NCBI GenBank assembly: GCA_035532115.1
Contig: DATKRO010000087.1
Location: 1 to 64,000, forward strand
Direction of reading: 5' to 3'
DNA: 64,000 bases
DNA from: Acaudatibacter sp035532115
Lineage (GTDB): Bacteria > Pseudomonadota > Alphaproteobacteria > Caulobacterales > Caulobacteraceae
Shown here: one piece after another, positions 52,909 through 61,871 of the stretch
How the letters are laid out: every line of letters begins with the position of its first letter
Position numbering within the stretch: the stretch's first letter is position 1
Notes under the pieces: model-generated
What the model saw: the letters and a program-made list of their open reading frames with translations, nothing else
Database searches by the model: none
What the model was told of the DNA's origin: nothing
Translations under genes and position numbers: made by a program

Positions 52909-54195
52909 ATGCGGCGTGTGGTCGTCACCGGGATCGGCGTCGTCTCGCCGCTGGGCTGGGGCTTCGAGAACAGCTGGGCCGCGATCCTGGCCGGCCGCTC
53001 CGGCGCCGGCCGCATCAGCCGCTTCGATCCCGCCGAATTTGGCTGCCAGGTGGCCTGCGAGGTGCCGAGGGTCGATGGCCATGGCGGCGGCGGTCCGCAC
53101 ACGCCCGGGTCCTTCGATCCCGACCAGGTGATGAGTCCCAAGGACCAGCGGCGCGTCGACGACTTCATCCTCTATGCCGTCGCCGCCGCCGACGAGGCGG
53201 TGAAGGACGCCGGCTGGACGCCGCAGGACGAGCACGGGCGCCAGCGCACCGGGGTGATCATCGGCTCGGGCATCGGCGGCCTCGCCACCATCGCCCAGAC
53301 ATCCCTCGATCTTCAGGAGAAGGGTCCGCGCCGCGGCGTCTCGCCCTTCTTCATCCCGTCGGCCCTGATCAATCTCGCCTCGGGCCAGGTCTCGATCCGG
53401 CATCGCTTCAAGGGCCCCAATCACGCCGTCGTCACCGCCTGCGCCAGCGGCGCCCACGCCATCGGCGACGCCATGCGCATCATCCGTTACGGAGACGCCG
53501 AGGTGATGATCGCCGGCGGCGCGGAAGCGGCGATCTGCCCCATCGGCATAGCCGGCTTCGTCGCCTGCCGGGCCATGTCGACCAACTTCAACGAGACGCC
53601 GCAGCGCGCCTCGCGGCCCTACGACAAGGACCGCGACGGCTTCGTCATGGGCGAGGGCGCCGGCGCCCTGGTGCTGGAGGAGCTGGAACACGCCCGCGCG
53701 CGCGGGGCCAGGATCTACGCCGAGATCATCGGCTACGGCATGGCCGGAGACGCCTATCACATCACCGCACCGGCCGAGGACGGCGATGGCGGCTATCGCG
53801 CCATGGAGGCGGCGATCGGGCACGCCGGCATCGCGCCGGGCGAGATCGACTACATCAACGCCCACGGCACCTCCACGCCCCTCGGCGACGAGATCGAACT
53901 GGGCGCGGTCGAACGGCTGCTCGGCCAGGCCGCGGCCGGGACCGCCATGTCGTCGACCAAGTCCGCCATCGGCCATCTGCTCGGCGCCGCCGGCGCGGTG
54001 GAGGCGGCGTTCACGGTGCTGGCGCTGCGCGACCAGATCGCCCCGCCGACGATCAATCTCGACAATCCGTCGGTGCAGACGCCGCTCGATCTCGTTCCCA
54101 ACCGGGCCAGGCCGATGCGGATCGACATCGCGCTTTCCAACAGCTTCGGCTTCGGCGGCACCAACGCGTCCCTGATCTTCAAGAAGCTGTCGTGA
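52909..54195 (+). CDS. fabF: 3-oxoacyl-ACP synthase II
   Basis: 428 aa from ATG 52909. Thiolase fold with the catalytic triad C178 (VVTACASGAHAIGDAM), H319 (NAHGTSTPLGDEIE) and H356 (KSAIGHLLGAAG). It condenses malonyl-ACP with acyl-ACP. An insertion at about 55-75 (VDGHGGGGPHTPGSFDPDQV) is slightly longer than in E. coli. Its stop overlaps mltG by GTGA. Confidence 0.97.
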   Translation: MRRVVVTGIGVVSPLGWGFENSWAAILAGRSGAGRISRFDPAEFGCQVACEVPRVDGHGGGGPHTPGSFDPDQVMSPKDQRRVDDFILYAVAAADEAVKDAGWTPQDEHGRQRTGVIIGSGIGGLATIAQTSLDLQEKGPRRGVSPFFIPSALINLASGQVSIRHRFKGPNHAVVTACASGAHAIGDAMRIIRYGDAEVMIAGGAEAAICPIGIAGFVACRAMSTNFNETPQRASRPYDKDRDGFVMGEGAGALVLEELEHARARGARIYAEIIGYGMAGDAYHITAPAEDGDGGYRAMEAAIGHAGIAPGEIDYINAHGTSTPLGDEIELGAVERLLGQAAAGTAMSSTKSAIGHLLGAAGAVEAAFTVLALRDQIAPPTINLDNPSVQTPLDLVPNRARPMRIDIALSNSFGFGGTNASLIFKKLS

Positions 54196-55277
54196 GCCGC
54201 CCGCCCGCCCGGCGTCCGCCCGCGCGCCGCAAGGGCGCAGGGCCGCAGGCGCGGCGGCGCATGATGACGGCGGCAGGGGCGCTCGCCACCTTCGGCGTGG
54301 CCCTGGGCCTGGCGCTGGCGTGGGCGCTGTTCGCCTTCTTCGGTCCTGGACCGGCCGCCCGCCAGGGCGCTTCGACCGACCTGATCCTGCGCCCGCACGC
54401 CGGCGTGCCCGAGATCGCCGCCACTCTGAGGCGCGCCGGCGTGATCCCCTCGGGCGTGCTCTTCGTGGTCGCGGCCAAGGTCACGGGCGAGGCGAGGCGC
54501 CTGAAGGCGGGCGAGTACGCCTTCGCCTCGCACGCTTCCATGGCCGACGTGCTGAACGCGATCGCCGCCGGCCGGGTAGTGCGCCACTTCATCACCATCC
54601 CCGAAGGCGTCACCTCCGAGACGGTGATGCAGATCCTCGCCAGGGCCGCCTTCCTCACCGGCGTCGCCCCCGCCCCGCCGGAAGGCTCGGTGCTGCCGGA
54701 GACCTACGAGGTCGAACGCGGCGCCGACCGCGCTGCGGTGCTGCAGCGGATGATGGATGCGCGCGACCGGCTGCTGGCCTCGCTGTGGGCGCAGCGGCGG
54801 ACCGGCCTGCCTTACCGCACGCCCGAGGATGCTGTGACGCTCGCGTCCATCGTCGAGAAGGAGACCGCCAAGCCCGACGAGCGGCCGCGCGTCGCGGCGG
54901 TGTTCGTCAATCGCCTGGAGGCGGGCATGCCGCTGCAGGCCGATCCGACGGTGATCTACGGCCTCACCGGGGGCAAGCCGCTGGGCCACGGCCTGCGCGC
55001 CTCGGAACTCGCCTCGCAGACGCCCTACAACACCTATCTGGTTCCCGGCCTGCCGCCGGGCCCGATCGACAATCCGGGGCGAGCCTCGCTCGCGGCCGCC
55101 CTCGATCCGCCCCGCACCGACGAGCTCTATTTCGTCGCCAACGGCGCCGGCGGTCACGTGTTCGCCGCCACGCTCGCGGCGCACGACCGCAACGTCGCGC
55201 GCTGGCGCCTGATCGAAGCGGCCGCCCACGCCTGCCCGGCGCCGGCCGCGGCCCGCGGCAAGGCGGCGCCATGCTGA
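54192..55277 (+). CDS. mltG: Endolytic murein transglycosylase
   Basis: 361 aa from GTG 54192. An Arg/Pro-rich cytosolic N-terminus, one membrane helix (about 30-53), a LysM-like part, then the YceG/MltG catalytic domain with the conserved Glu in TLASIVEKETAKPDERP, VNRLEAGMPLQADPTVIYG and YNTYLVPGLPPGPIDNPG. It cleaves nascent peptidoglycan strands at the inner membrane. Coupled to fabF upstream and overlapping yicC downstream. Confidence 0.95.
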   Translation: MSRPPARRPPARRKGAGPQARRRMMTAAGALATFGVALGLALAWALFAFFGPGPAARQGASTDLILRPHAGVPEIAATLRRAGVIPSGVLFVVAAKVTGEARRLKAGEYAFASHASMADVLNAIAAGRVVRHFITIPEGVTSETVMQILARAAFLTGVAPAPPEGSVLPETYEVERGADRAAVLQRMMDARDRLLASLWAQRRTGLPYRTPEDAVTLASIVEKETAKPDERPRVAAVFVNRLEAGMPLQADPTVIYGLTGGKPLGHGLRASELASQTPYNTYLVPGLPPGPIDNPGRASLAAALDPPRTDELYFVANGAGGHVFAATLAAHDRNVARWRLIEAAAHACPAPAAARGKAAPC

Positions 55278-56155
55278 GCCTCGTCAGCATGACCGGCTTC
55301 GCGCGCGCCGACGGCGCGGCGGGCGACTGGACCTGGGCCGTCGAAGCCCGATCGGTGAACGGCCGCAACCTCGAGGTGCGATTTCGCGGGCCGCCCGGAT
55401 TCGACGGTCTGGAGCGCGTCGTCCGCGAAGCCGCCCAGGCGCGGTTCCGGCGCGGCCAGATCAGCCTCAGCATGCAGGCGAAGCGGCTGGAGACGGCCGC
55501 CGGCGTCCGCGTCAACCTCGGCCAGCTCGAGCGCTACGCCGCCATCGCGTCGGAACTGGCGGCGGGGGGACGGGCGGGCCTCGCCGGCGCCGACGGGCTC
55601 ATGGCCCTGCGCGGCGTCATCGAGGCCGGCGAGGAGACCGAGGACCCGGCCGCGCACGCCCGGATCGAGGCGGCGATGGCCGCCAGCGTCGGCGCCGTCC
55701 TCGACGCCCTGGCGCAGGCGCGGGCCGAGGAGGGCGCCGCCCTCGCGCCGCCCCTCGCCGGCCTCCTCGACGCCATCGAGCGCCTGACCGGCGAAGCCGA
55801 GGCGGAGGCGGCGGCGCAGGGGCCGGCGCTGCGCGACCGCTTCGCCCGGCGGCTCGGCGAACTCCTCGGCGAGGCCGCGCCCCCGGAGCGGGTGCTGCAG
55901 GAGGCCGCGGCCATGGCCGTCAGGGTCGACGTGCGCGAAGAACTCGATCGGCTCGCGAGCCACGTCGGTCAGGCGCGCGCCCTCTTGGCCGAAACGGCGG
56001 CGTCGGGGCGGCGCCTGGATTTCCTGACCCAGGAATTCATGCGCGAGGCCAACACCTTGTGCTCGAAATCGGCCACCATCGGCCTGACCCGGGTCGGTCT
56101 GGCGCTGAAGGCCGCGGTCGACCAGCTGCGCGAGCAGGTGCAGAATGTCGAGTGA
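55271..56155 (+). CDS. yicC: YicC family endoribonuclease-like protein
   Basis: 294 aa from ATG 55271, overlapping mltG by 7 bp. The N-terminal SMTGFARADG and VEARSVNGRNLEVRFR are the YicC signature; the C-terminal DUF1732 part ends RLDFLTQEFMREANTLCSKS, also diagnostic. E. coli YicC is an RNase implicated in small-RNA turnover. Cytosolic. Its end overlaps gmk by 11 bp. Confidence 0.95.
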   Translation: MLSLVSMTGFARADGAAGDWTWAVEARSVNGRNLEVRFRGPPGFDGLERVVREAAQARFRRGQISLSMQAKRLETAAGVRVNLGQLERYAAIASELAAGGRAGLAGADGLMALRGVIEAGEETEDPAAHARIEAAMAASVGAVLDALAQARAEEGAALAPPLAGLLDAIERLTGEAEAEAAAQGPALRDRFARRLGELLGEAAPPERVLQEAAAMAVRVDVREELDRLASHVGQARALLAETAASGRRLDFLTQEFMREANTLCSKSATIGLTRVGLALKAAVDQLREQVQNVE

Positions 56156-56792
56156 GCGCCTGCGCCGGGGCCTGATGCTGGTGATCTCCAGCCCCTCGGG
56201 CGCCGGCAAGACGTCGCTGTCGCGCCGCCTGGTCTCCGACCATGCGGATCTCGCGCTGTCCGTCTCGGTGACCACGCGCCCGCCGCGGCCGGGCGAGGCG
56301 GACGGCCGGGAGTACCATTTCGTCTCGCACGCGGCGTTCGCGGCCATGGTGGCCGGCGAGGCGTTCCTGGAGTGGGCCGAGGTGCACGAGCACTGCTACG
56401 GCACGCCCAAGGCGCCGGTGTCCGAAGCGCTGGGCCTGGGCAGGGACGTCATCTTCGACATCGACTGGCAGGGCGCGCGCACCATCAGCGCCACGGCCCC
56501 TGCCGACGTCGTGCGCGTCTTCGTCCTGCCGCCCTCGATGGACGACCTTTCCCGGCGGCTGCACGCCCGGGCGCAGGACCCCGAGGACGTCATCGCCCGC
56601 CGCCTCGGCCGCGCCAAGGGCGAGATCGCCAACTGGCTCGACTACGACTACGTCATCGTCAACGACGATTTCGACGGCGCCTATGCCGAACTCGCGCACG
56701 TCTATCACGCCGAACGCCTGCGCCGCGCCCGCAACCCGTGGCTCGTGGACTTCGTCGGCCGCCTGATCGACGAGCCGGTGCGCGCGCCCTAG
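56145..56792 (+). CDS. gmk: Guanylate kinase
   Basis: 215 aa from ATG 56145. P-loop SSPSGAGKTS at 15-24, GMP-binding SVTTRPPRPGEADGREYHF and DIDWQGARTI. It converts GMP to GDP. Full length and cytosolic. The yicC-gmk pairing is widely conserved. Followed by a 250-bp repeat-bearing gap. Confidence 0.97.
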   Translation: MSSERLRRGLMLVISSPSGAGKTSLSRRLVSDHADLALSVSVTTRPPRPGEADGREYHFVSHAAFAAMVAGEAFLEWAEVHEHCYGTPKAPVSEALGLGRDVIFDIDWQGARTISATAPADVVRVFVLPPSMDDLSRRLHARAQDPEDVIARRLGRAKGEIANWLDYDYVIVNDDFDGAYAELAHVYHAERLRRARNPWLVDFVGRLIDEPVRAP

Positions 56793-57041
56793 TCGCCCGG
56801 TGGCGAAGCGCCATCGCTGCGACCAGCCGCGCCGCGCCCCTTCCACCCCCGCGCCTGCCGGCGCGGCGGTCCCCGCAAGCGGGGCGGGATGAAGGGAACT
56901 TCCTCCTCACCCGTGCAACGGGGGAGGTGGCGCTCGGCGCGGCAGCGCCGGGCGGCGGAGGGGGCTGCGGGCGATGAGTCGCATGCGGCCCCACCACGCA
57001 CGGCCTGGGCGGCGGAAGTCAGCTTGCGACCCGGACGGGCT
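56793..57041. repeat. Intergenic region with several hairpin-forming repeat units
   Basis: Between the convergent gmk and GT39 genes lie stacked inverted repeats. GTCCCCGCAAGCGGGGCGGG (about 56867-56886) forms a CCCCGC/GCGGGG hairpin. CTCACCCGTGCAACGGGGGA (about 56916-56935) forms a second, with CCCGT/ACGGG arms. GGCGCTCGGCGCGGCAGCGC forms a third. These resemble dispersed repeats common in Caulobacteraceae genomes, and share a core with the repeat at 52085. No gene is seen. Confidence 0.5.
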
Positions 57042-58619
57042 CTAGCGGCAGACCGGGGCGTTCGGATTCAGGCGCCGCACGCCCCAGGTGGTGGAGCGGC
57101 CGAACCCGGAGAGCCACTGGCGCGGCCAGTAGTGGGTGACGAAGCCGTCGGCGCCCGATCCGGCGAGATCGGCGCGCGGGTAGCCTGCGGCGACGATCGC
57201 CGCCTCCAGCGGGATCGGCCGGGTCCCGGTCTCCCAGACGGCGACGCAGTCCAGACCGGCGCCCGCGGGTCTGGTCGGCGCAAATCCGGGCATGACGATG
57301 CGCGCCTTCGGCAGCTGGGCGCGCAGGTTGCCCGCCGTGTAGGGGTCGAGCACCACCAGGGTCGCCTCGGCGGCGCCCATGGTCTCGAGGTCCCTGGCGA
57401 GCGCGGGGTAGGGGGTCAGCTGGCCGCAGCGGCCGCAGTAGGCCGCGTCGGGAACCAGGGCGCCGGCGACGCTGATCGAGGCGCACGCCGCCACCGGCAC
57501 GAAGACGATCCATGGCCACAGCCGCAGGCGGCGCGCCGAGACGCCGCCGCGTTCGACCCGGGCGAACAGCCATAGCGGCAGCACCGCGAACACCGGCAGG
57601 ACGTGCCAGTCGCGCACGTAGATCGATCCGCTCGCGACGATGCCGATCGCCGCGAGCGCCGCGGCAATAAGGCTGGTGCGGCCGAAGAGCCGCGCATGCG
57701 CCGCGGCCGCGTCGGCGCCGGGCGGGGCGGTTGCGAGCGGCTTCCAGAACGCCAGCAGCGCCAGCGGGACCAGCGCCAGCGAGAACTCGACCAGCGAGAG
57801 CGCCAGTCCCGAAAGGCCCTGGCCGACGCGGGCGAGATAGGGCGCCCTCGCGCCGCCTTCCATGATGTTCACCGCCGCCCGCGCCACCGGCTGCCCGCTC
57901 ACGGCGACGCCATAGACGAACGGCGCCGCGATCGCCGCGGCGACGAGGAGCGACAGCGTCAGCGGCGCCGGCCTCAGCCGTCGGCGCAGCGTCGGCTCGG
58001 CGAGGCATGCGCCGACGAGCCCTAGGCCAAAGAGGGCGAAGTTGAACTTGGCGATGAGGCCGGCGCCGAGGGCGGCGCCCAGCAAGGCGTAGTCGAGGGT
58101 GCGGCCGGTGCGCAGCGCCCGAACGAAGGTCCAGGCGGCGGCGGCGCAGCAGCAGAGCAGCAGCGAGCTTTGCGTCAGCCGCTCCAGCATGGTCCAGGCG
58201 ACGTTGTAGAAGAGCCCGTACGAGAGGACGGCGACGGCCGCGAGGCGCCGATCCTTGATGGCGTAGCGCGCCGCGCCGAACAGGAACACGGCCGTGAGCG
58301 TCATCAGCGCGTCCTTGACGATCAGGAAGCTGACGGCGTTCGGCCCGGTGAGCCGTTGCACCGGCCACAGCAGCCACTCGAACAGCGGCGGCTGGCGCAG
58401 CTGGTAGACGAGGCGCAGCTGCTGCGCCCAGACGTTGTCGGCGACGTTGTCCATGCCCAGCGCCGGCGAGGCGAGGGCGATGGGGATCGAGTAGGCGATC
58501 CGGTAGAGGGCCACGATCGCGGCCACGCCCCAGAAGCGGCCGAGCCACTGCGGCAGGACGCCCGCCGCCGCGGGGCCGCGCCCCGTGGCCTCGCCGCCGG
58601 CTTGCGAGAGCGCCGTCAC
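57042..58619 (-). CDS. GT39/ArnT-like membrane glycosyltransferase
   Basis: 525 aa from GTG 58619, coupled to ksgA by GTGA. About 10-12 hydrophobic helices with the GT39 (PMT_2) pattern: an early periplasmic loop with acidic residue (ASPALGMDNVADNVWAQQL), RQPPLFEWLLWPVQRLTG, and KDALMTLTAVFLFGAARYAI. The C-terminal soluble domain (about 425-525) is periplasmic and ends RRLNPNAPVC. It should transfer a sugar from a polyprenyl-phosphate donor to a periplasmic acceptor such as lipid A or a protein. No lipid A modification genes are adjacent, so the acceptor is unknown. Confidence 0.85.
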   Translation of the reverse strand: MTALSQAGGEATGRGPAAAGVLPQWLGRFWGVAAIVALYRIAYSIPIALASPALGMDNVADNVWAQQLRLVYQLRQPPLFEWLLWPVQRLTGPNAVSFLIVKDALMTLTAVFLFGAARYAIKDRRLAAVAVLSYGLFYNVAWTMLERLTQSSLLLCCCAAAAWTFVRALRTGRTLDYALLGAALGAGLIAKFNFALFGLGLVGACLAEPTLRRRLRPAPLTLSLLVAAAIAAPFVYGVAVSGQPVARAAVNIMEGGARAPYLARVGQGLSGLALSLVEFSLALVPLALLAFWKPLATAPPGADAAAAHARLFGRTSLIAAALAAIGIVASGSIYVRDWHVLPVFAVLPLWLFARVERGGVSARRLRLWPWIVFVPVAACASISVAGALVPDAAYCGRCGQLTPYPALARDLETMGAAEATLVVLDPYTAGNLRAQLPKARIVMPGFAPTRPAGAGLDCVAVWETGTRPIPLEAAIVAAGYPRADLAGSGADGFVTHYWPRQWLSGFGRSTTWGVRRLNPNAPVCR

Positions 58620-59443
58620 GGCGCCGATGCTTCGAGGCGGGCGCGCGCGAGCGCCAGATAGCCGGCCACGCCGACATCCTCGGCCCGCAGCGAAGCGGCG
58701 AGCCCGGCGCGCGCGCAGAGCGCCTCGCCGCCGAGCTCCTTCAGGCTGGACCGCAGCATCTTGCGACGCTGGCCGAAGGCGGCCGAGGTGACGTGCTGGA
58801 GCCGGTCGAGCAGGGCGCCGGCCGGTCCGTCCGGCCTCGGCGTCAGCCGCACCACCGCCGAATCCACCTTGGGCGGCGGGGTGAAGGCGCGCGCCGGCAG
58901 CTCCATGACGATCTTCGCCTCGCACAGCCCCTGGGCCAGGACCGAGAGCCGGCCATAGGTCTTGCAGCCGGGCGGGGCGACGATCCGCTGCGCCACCTCC
59001 TTCTGGAACATCAGGGTCATGGCCTTCGGAAGCGTGGGCGCGGTTAGCCATCGGACGAGCAGCGGCGTGGCTATGTTGTAGGGGAGATTGGCCACGATGG
59101 CCGCGCCCCCCGCCAGCGATGGCGCATCCAGGGTCAGGGCGTCCGCCTCGACGATCCTCAGCCGCCCCTCGGCTCGCTCGGCGAGGGCGCCGAGCATGGC
59201 GAGGAACCGCCCGTCCTTCTCCACGGCGAGGACCGATGCGCCCGCCTCCAGCAGCGCGCGCGTCAAGCCGCCGGGGCCGGGGCCGATCTCGATCACCGTC
59301 TCGCCGGCCAGCGGCCCGGCGAGACGCGCGATCTTGCGGGTCAGGTTCAGGTCGAGCAGGAAGTGCTGGCCCAGGGACTTCCTGGCCGAAAGCCCGGCGC
59401 CGGCGAGGCCGTCGCGCAGCGGCGGCAGATCGTCCCAGGTCAC
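58616..59443 (-). CDS. ksgA: 16S rRNA dimethyladenosine transferase
   Basis: 275 aa. Rossmann methyltransferase with SLGQHFLLDLNLTRKIARLA, the SAM loop VIEIGPGPGGLTRALLEAGA and the catalytic NLPYNIATPLL. It dimethylates two adenines in the 3' hairpin of 16S rRNA. ATG start at 59443, overlapping pdxA by ATGA. Part of lptD-surA-pdxA-ksgA, the usual proteobacterial order. Confidence 0.97.
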   Translation of the reverse strand: MTWDDLPPLRDGLAGAGLSARKSLGQHFLLDLNLTRKIARLAGPLAGETVIEIGPGPGGLTRALLEAGASVLAVEKDGRFLAMLGALAERAEGRLRIVEADALTLDAPSLAGGAAIVANLPYNIATPLLVRWLTAPTLPKAMTLMFQKEVAQRIVAPPGCKTYGRLSVLAQGLCEAKIVMELPARAFTPPPKVDSAVVRLTPRPDGPAGALLDRLQHVTSAAFGQRRKMLRSSLKELGGEALCARAGLAASLRAEDVGVAGYLALARARLEASAP

Positions 59444-60441
59444 GCCGCGCGCCGGCGCGCGGCGATCTCGGCCGCCAGCCGGATCGCCGCGATCAGGCTC
59501 TGCGGACGCGCCAGGCCCTTGCCGGCGATGTCGAAGGCGGTGCCGTGGTCGGGCGAGGTGCGCACGATCGGCAGGCCCAGCGTCACGTTCACCCCGCCCC
59601 AGAAATCCAGCATCTTCACCGGGATCAGCGCCTGGTCGTGATAGAGGCAGAGCGCCGCGTCATAGCTGCGCCGCGCCTCGCGGTGGAACAGGGTGTCGGC
59701 CGGCAGCGGGCCGCGGGCGTCGACGCCCCGCGCCCGCAGATCGGCCACCGCCGGGGCCACCGAGACGATCTCCTCGCGGCCGAGCGCGCCGCCCTCGCCG
59801 GCGTGCGGATTGAGCCCGGCCACCGCGATCCGCGGCGACGCCACGCCGAAGTCGCGCGCCAGGGCCTCGGCGGCGACGAGGCCGGCGTGCAGGATCCGCT
59901 CGCGGGTCGCCAGCGCCGGCGCCTGGGCCAGCGGCTCGTGCACGGTGACGAGCGCGACGCGCAGATCCTTGGCCGTGAGCATCATCACCGGTCCCCGGGA
60001 CCCGCGATGGGCGACGGCCCGGGTGAGCTCGCCGATGAACTCGGTGTGCCCGGGGAAGCCGAAGCCGGCCTGGTAGAGCACCTGCTTGGCGACCGGCGCC
60101 GTCACCACGCCCGCGGCCTCGCCGGCGATGGCAAGGGCGACCGCCGACCTGATCCAGGCCACCACCTGGGAAGCGGCGGCGACCGAGGGCTGGCCGGGCG
60201 TCGCGGGCGCCTCGAGCGGCAGGTCGAGCACCGGCAGGGCCTCGGCGAAGAGGGCCGGCGCCGCCGCCGCGCAGGCGATCGCGCGCACCGGCCCCGCGCA
60301 CGCGCCGGCGAGCGCGCCCAGATCGCCCACCACCACGAAGGCTGGACCCTCCCGGCGCAGCGCCGCCCAGGCCTTGCCGACGACCTCCGGCCCGATCCCG
60401 GCGGGGTCCCCGAGGGTGACGGCAAGCGGGGCCTGGGTCAC
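59440..60441 (-). CDS. pdxA: 4-hydroxythreonine-4-phosphate dehydrogenase
   Basis: 333 aa from GTG 60441, coupled to surA by GTGA. It oxidises 4-phosphohydroxy-threonine in pyridoxal phosphate synthesis. Motifs: LAVTLGDPAGIGPEVVGKAW, the metal His in GFPGHTEFIGEL, AGLNPHAGEGGALGREE, and the metal/substrate His in CLYHDQALIPVKML and TSPDHGTAFDIAGKG. Full length. Confidence 0.97.
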   Translation of the reverse strand: MTQAPLAVTLGDPAGIGPEVVGKAWAALRREGPAFVVVGDLGALAGACAGPVRAIACAAAAPALFAEALPVLDLPLEAPATPGQPSVAAASQVVAWIRSAVALAIAGEAAGVVTAPVAKQVLYQAGFGFPGHTEFIGELTRAVAHRGSRGPVMMLTAKDLRVALVTVHEPLAQAPALATRERILHAGLVAAEALARDFGVASPRIAVAGLNPHAGEGGALGREEIVSVAPAVADLRARGVDARGPLPADTLFHREARRSYDAALCLYHDQALIPVKMLDFWGGVNVTLGLPIVRTSPDHGTAFDIAGKGLARPQSLIAAIRLAAEIAARRRAA

Positions 60442-61826
60442 CGGGTCTCGATGTCGGCCGAGTTCCTCAGATCGCGGACGTAGCGGCGCGAGATCATCGA
60501 GAGCTGCCGGCCGAAGAGCAGGTTCTCGATCTGGTCGTGGTCCATCCCCTGGGCCGCGTTGGTGCGCTTGTTGCAGACCGCGATCAGGTGCAGCCCCTCG
60601 TCGCTGCGCAGCGGCTGGGAAACGTCGCCGACGTTCATGGCGAGCGCGGCGGTGCGGAAGGCGGGGGCCAGATCCTTGGCTTCGGCTTCACCGAGGTCGC
60701 CGGCCACGATGCCGTCGACCTTGCCGGCGATGGCCAGGAAGTTCGTGCAGCCGTGCAGCCTGGCGCGCAGCCCCTCGAGCTTGGCCGTCGCGGCGTCCAC
60801 CTGGGCCTGGGACGCGTTGGCGGCGAGCGGCACGGCCGCCTGCATCAGGCTGATCAACAGCGTGTTCGCGCCCGCCGCCTTGTTGCGCAGGTAGATGATG
60901 TAGATCCCGTCCTTCGTCGGGATCGGCGCCGAAAGCTGGCTCGGCCGCATCTGCTGCAGCGCCGCGTCCACCTGCGGCGGGAACTCGCCCGCCGTGACCC
61001 AGCCGGCGTCGCCGCCGTTGGCGGCGGTGGAGTCGGCCGAGAATTGCCGGGCGACGGCGCTGAACGGCGCGCCCTGGTGGATCTGGGCGACGAGCTGGTT
61101 GGCTTCCTTCATCGCCGGCGCCTCGCCGCCGGCGCGCTGCGGATCGATGAGCACCTCCGACACCTGGTAGCGCGGCTTGTCGGCCTCGGCCGCCTCGCGC
61201 GCCTCGAACGCCTTGATCTGGTCCTCGCCGATCTTCAGGCGCGATCCGTAGCGGCCGCGGATCCAGCGCTGCCAGCTGATCTCGGCGCGCAGCTGGTCGC
61301 GGAAGGTCTTGGCGCCGACGCCCTGCTGGGCGAGCGACGCCAGGAGTTGCTGGGGCGTGGTGTTGTTGTTCTTGGCGATGTTGGCGATCTCGTCGTCGAT
61401 GTCGGCGTCGGTGGCGATGATGGAGAACTTCTGCTGCTTCTCCTCGCGCTTGAGTTCCTGCAGCTCCAGCCGCTCGTCGATGAGCGAACTCAGCGCCTCG
61501 CGCTCCAGCTGCGGCATGTTGTCGTTGGTGGGCTGGATGCCGGCCGTGACGATCAGCAGCCGGATGCGCTGGCCGAGGTCGTAGGTGGAGATGACGTCGT
61601 CGTTGACCGTGGCGATGACGCGCTCGTCGAGCGGCGCGGGGCCGGCCGGCGGCGCAGTCGCGGCCGCGGCGTCCGGCGGCGGCGGCGCCGCGGCGTCCTG
61701 GGCGGCGGCCGGTCCGGCCCTGAGACACGTCACAAACAGGAGACACGTCACAAACAGGAGACACGTCGCCAAGAGGCTGCACGCCGTTCCCCCGAGGGCG
61801 CGCGCGTGCTTGCTGAGCCACCGCAT
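60438..61826 (-). CDS. surA: Periplasmic peptidyl-prolyl isomerase / chaperone SurA
   Basis: 462 aa from ATG 61826 (AAAGG 6 bases upstream; an ATG 36 bp earlier is less likely). The signal peptide contains a repeated CLLFVT block. The N-terminal chaperone domain (VIATVNDDVISTYDLGQRIR) is followed by a parvulin domain (about 225-330: RYQVSEVLIDPQRAGG, DSTAANGGDAGWVTAGEFPP). The C-terminal IENLLFGRQLSMISRRYVRD is the SurA C-helix. It escorts outer-membrane proteins; located directly after lptD, whose product it helps to fold. Confidence 0.93.
   Translation of the reverse strand: MRWLSKHARALGGTACSLLATCLLFVTCLLFVTCLRAGPAAAQDAAAPPPPDAAAATAPPAGPAPLDERVIATVNDDVISTYDLGQRIRLLIVTAGIQPTNDNMPQLEREALSSLIDERLELQELKREEKQQKFSIIATDADIDDEIANIAKNNNTTPQQLLASLAQQGVGAKTFRDQLRAEISWQRWIRGRYGSRLKIGEDQIKAFEAREAAEADKPRYQVSEVLIDPQRAGGEAPAMKEANQLVAQIHQGAPFSAVARQFSADSTAANGGDAGWVTAGEFPPQVDAALQQMRPSQLSAPIPTKDGIYIIYLRNKAAGANTLLISLMQAAVPLAANASQAQVDAATAKLEGLRARLHGCTNFLAIAGKVDGIVAGDLGEAEAKDLAPAFRTAALAMNVGDVSQPLRSDEGLHLIAVCNKRTNAAQGMDHDQIENLLFGRQLSMISRRYVRDLRNSADIETR
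61723..61767 (-). repeat. surA: 18-bp tandem repeat in the surA signal peptide
   Basis: On the plus strand the unit AGACACGTCACAAACAGG occurs at 61723-61740 and 61741-61758, followed by half a unit (AGACACGTC) to 61767. Being 18 bp, each copy adds six codons in frame (encoding C-L-L-F-V-T) to the hydrophobic core. It is notably AT-richer than the surrounding gene. Confidence 0.9.
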
Positions 61827-61871
61827 GCTGGACCTTTTCTTTACTTCCCTTGACCGCTGCAAGGCCGCATC

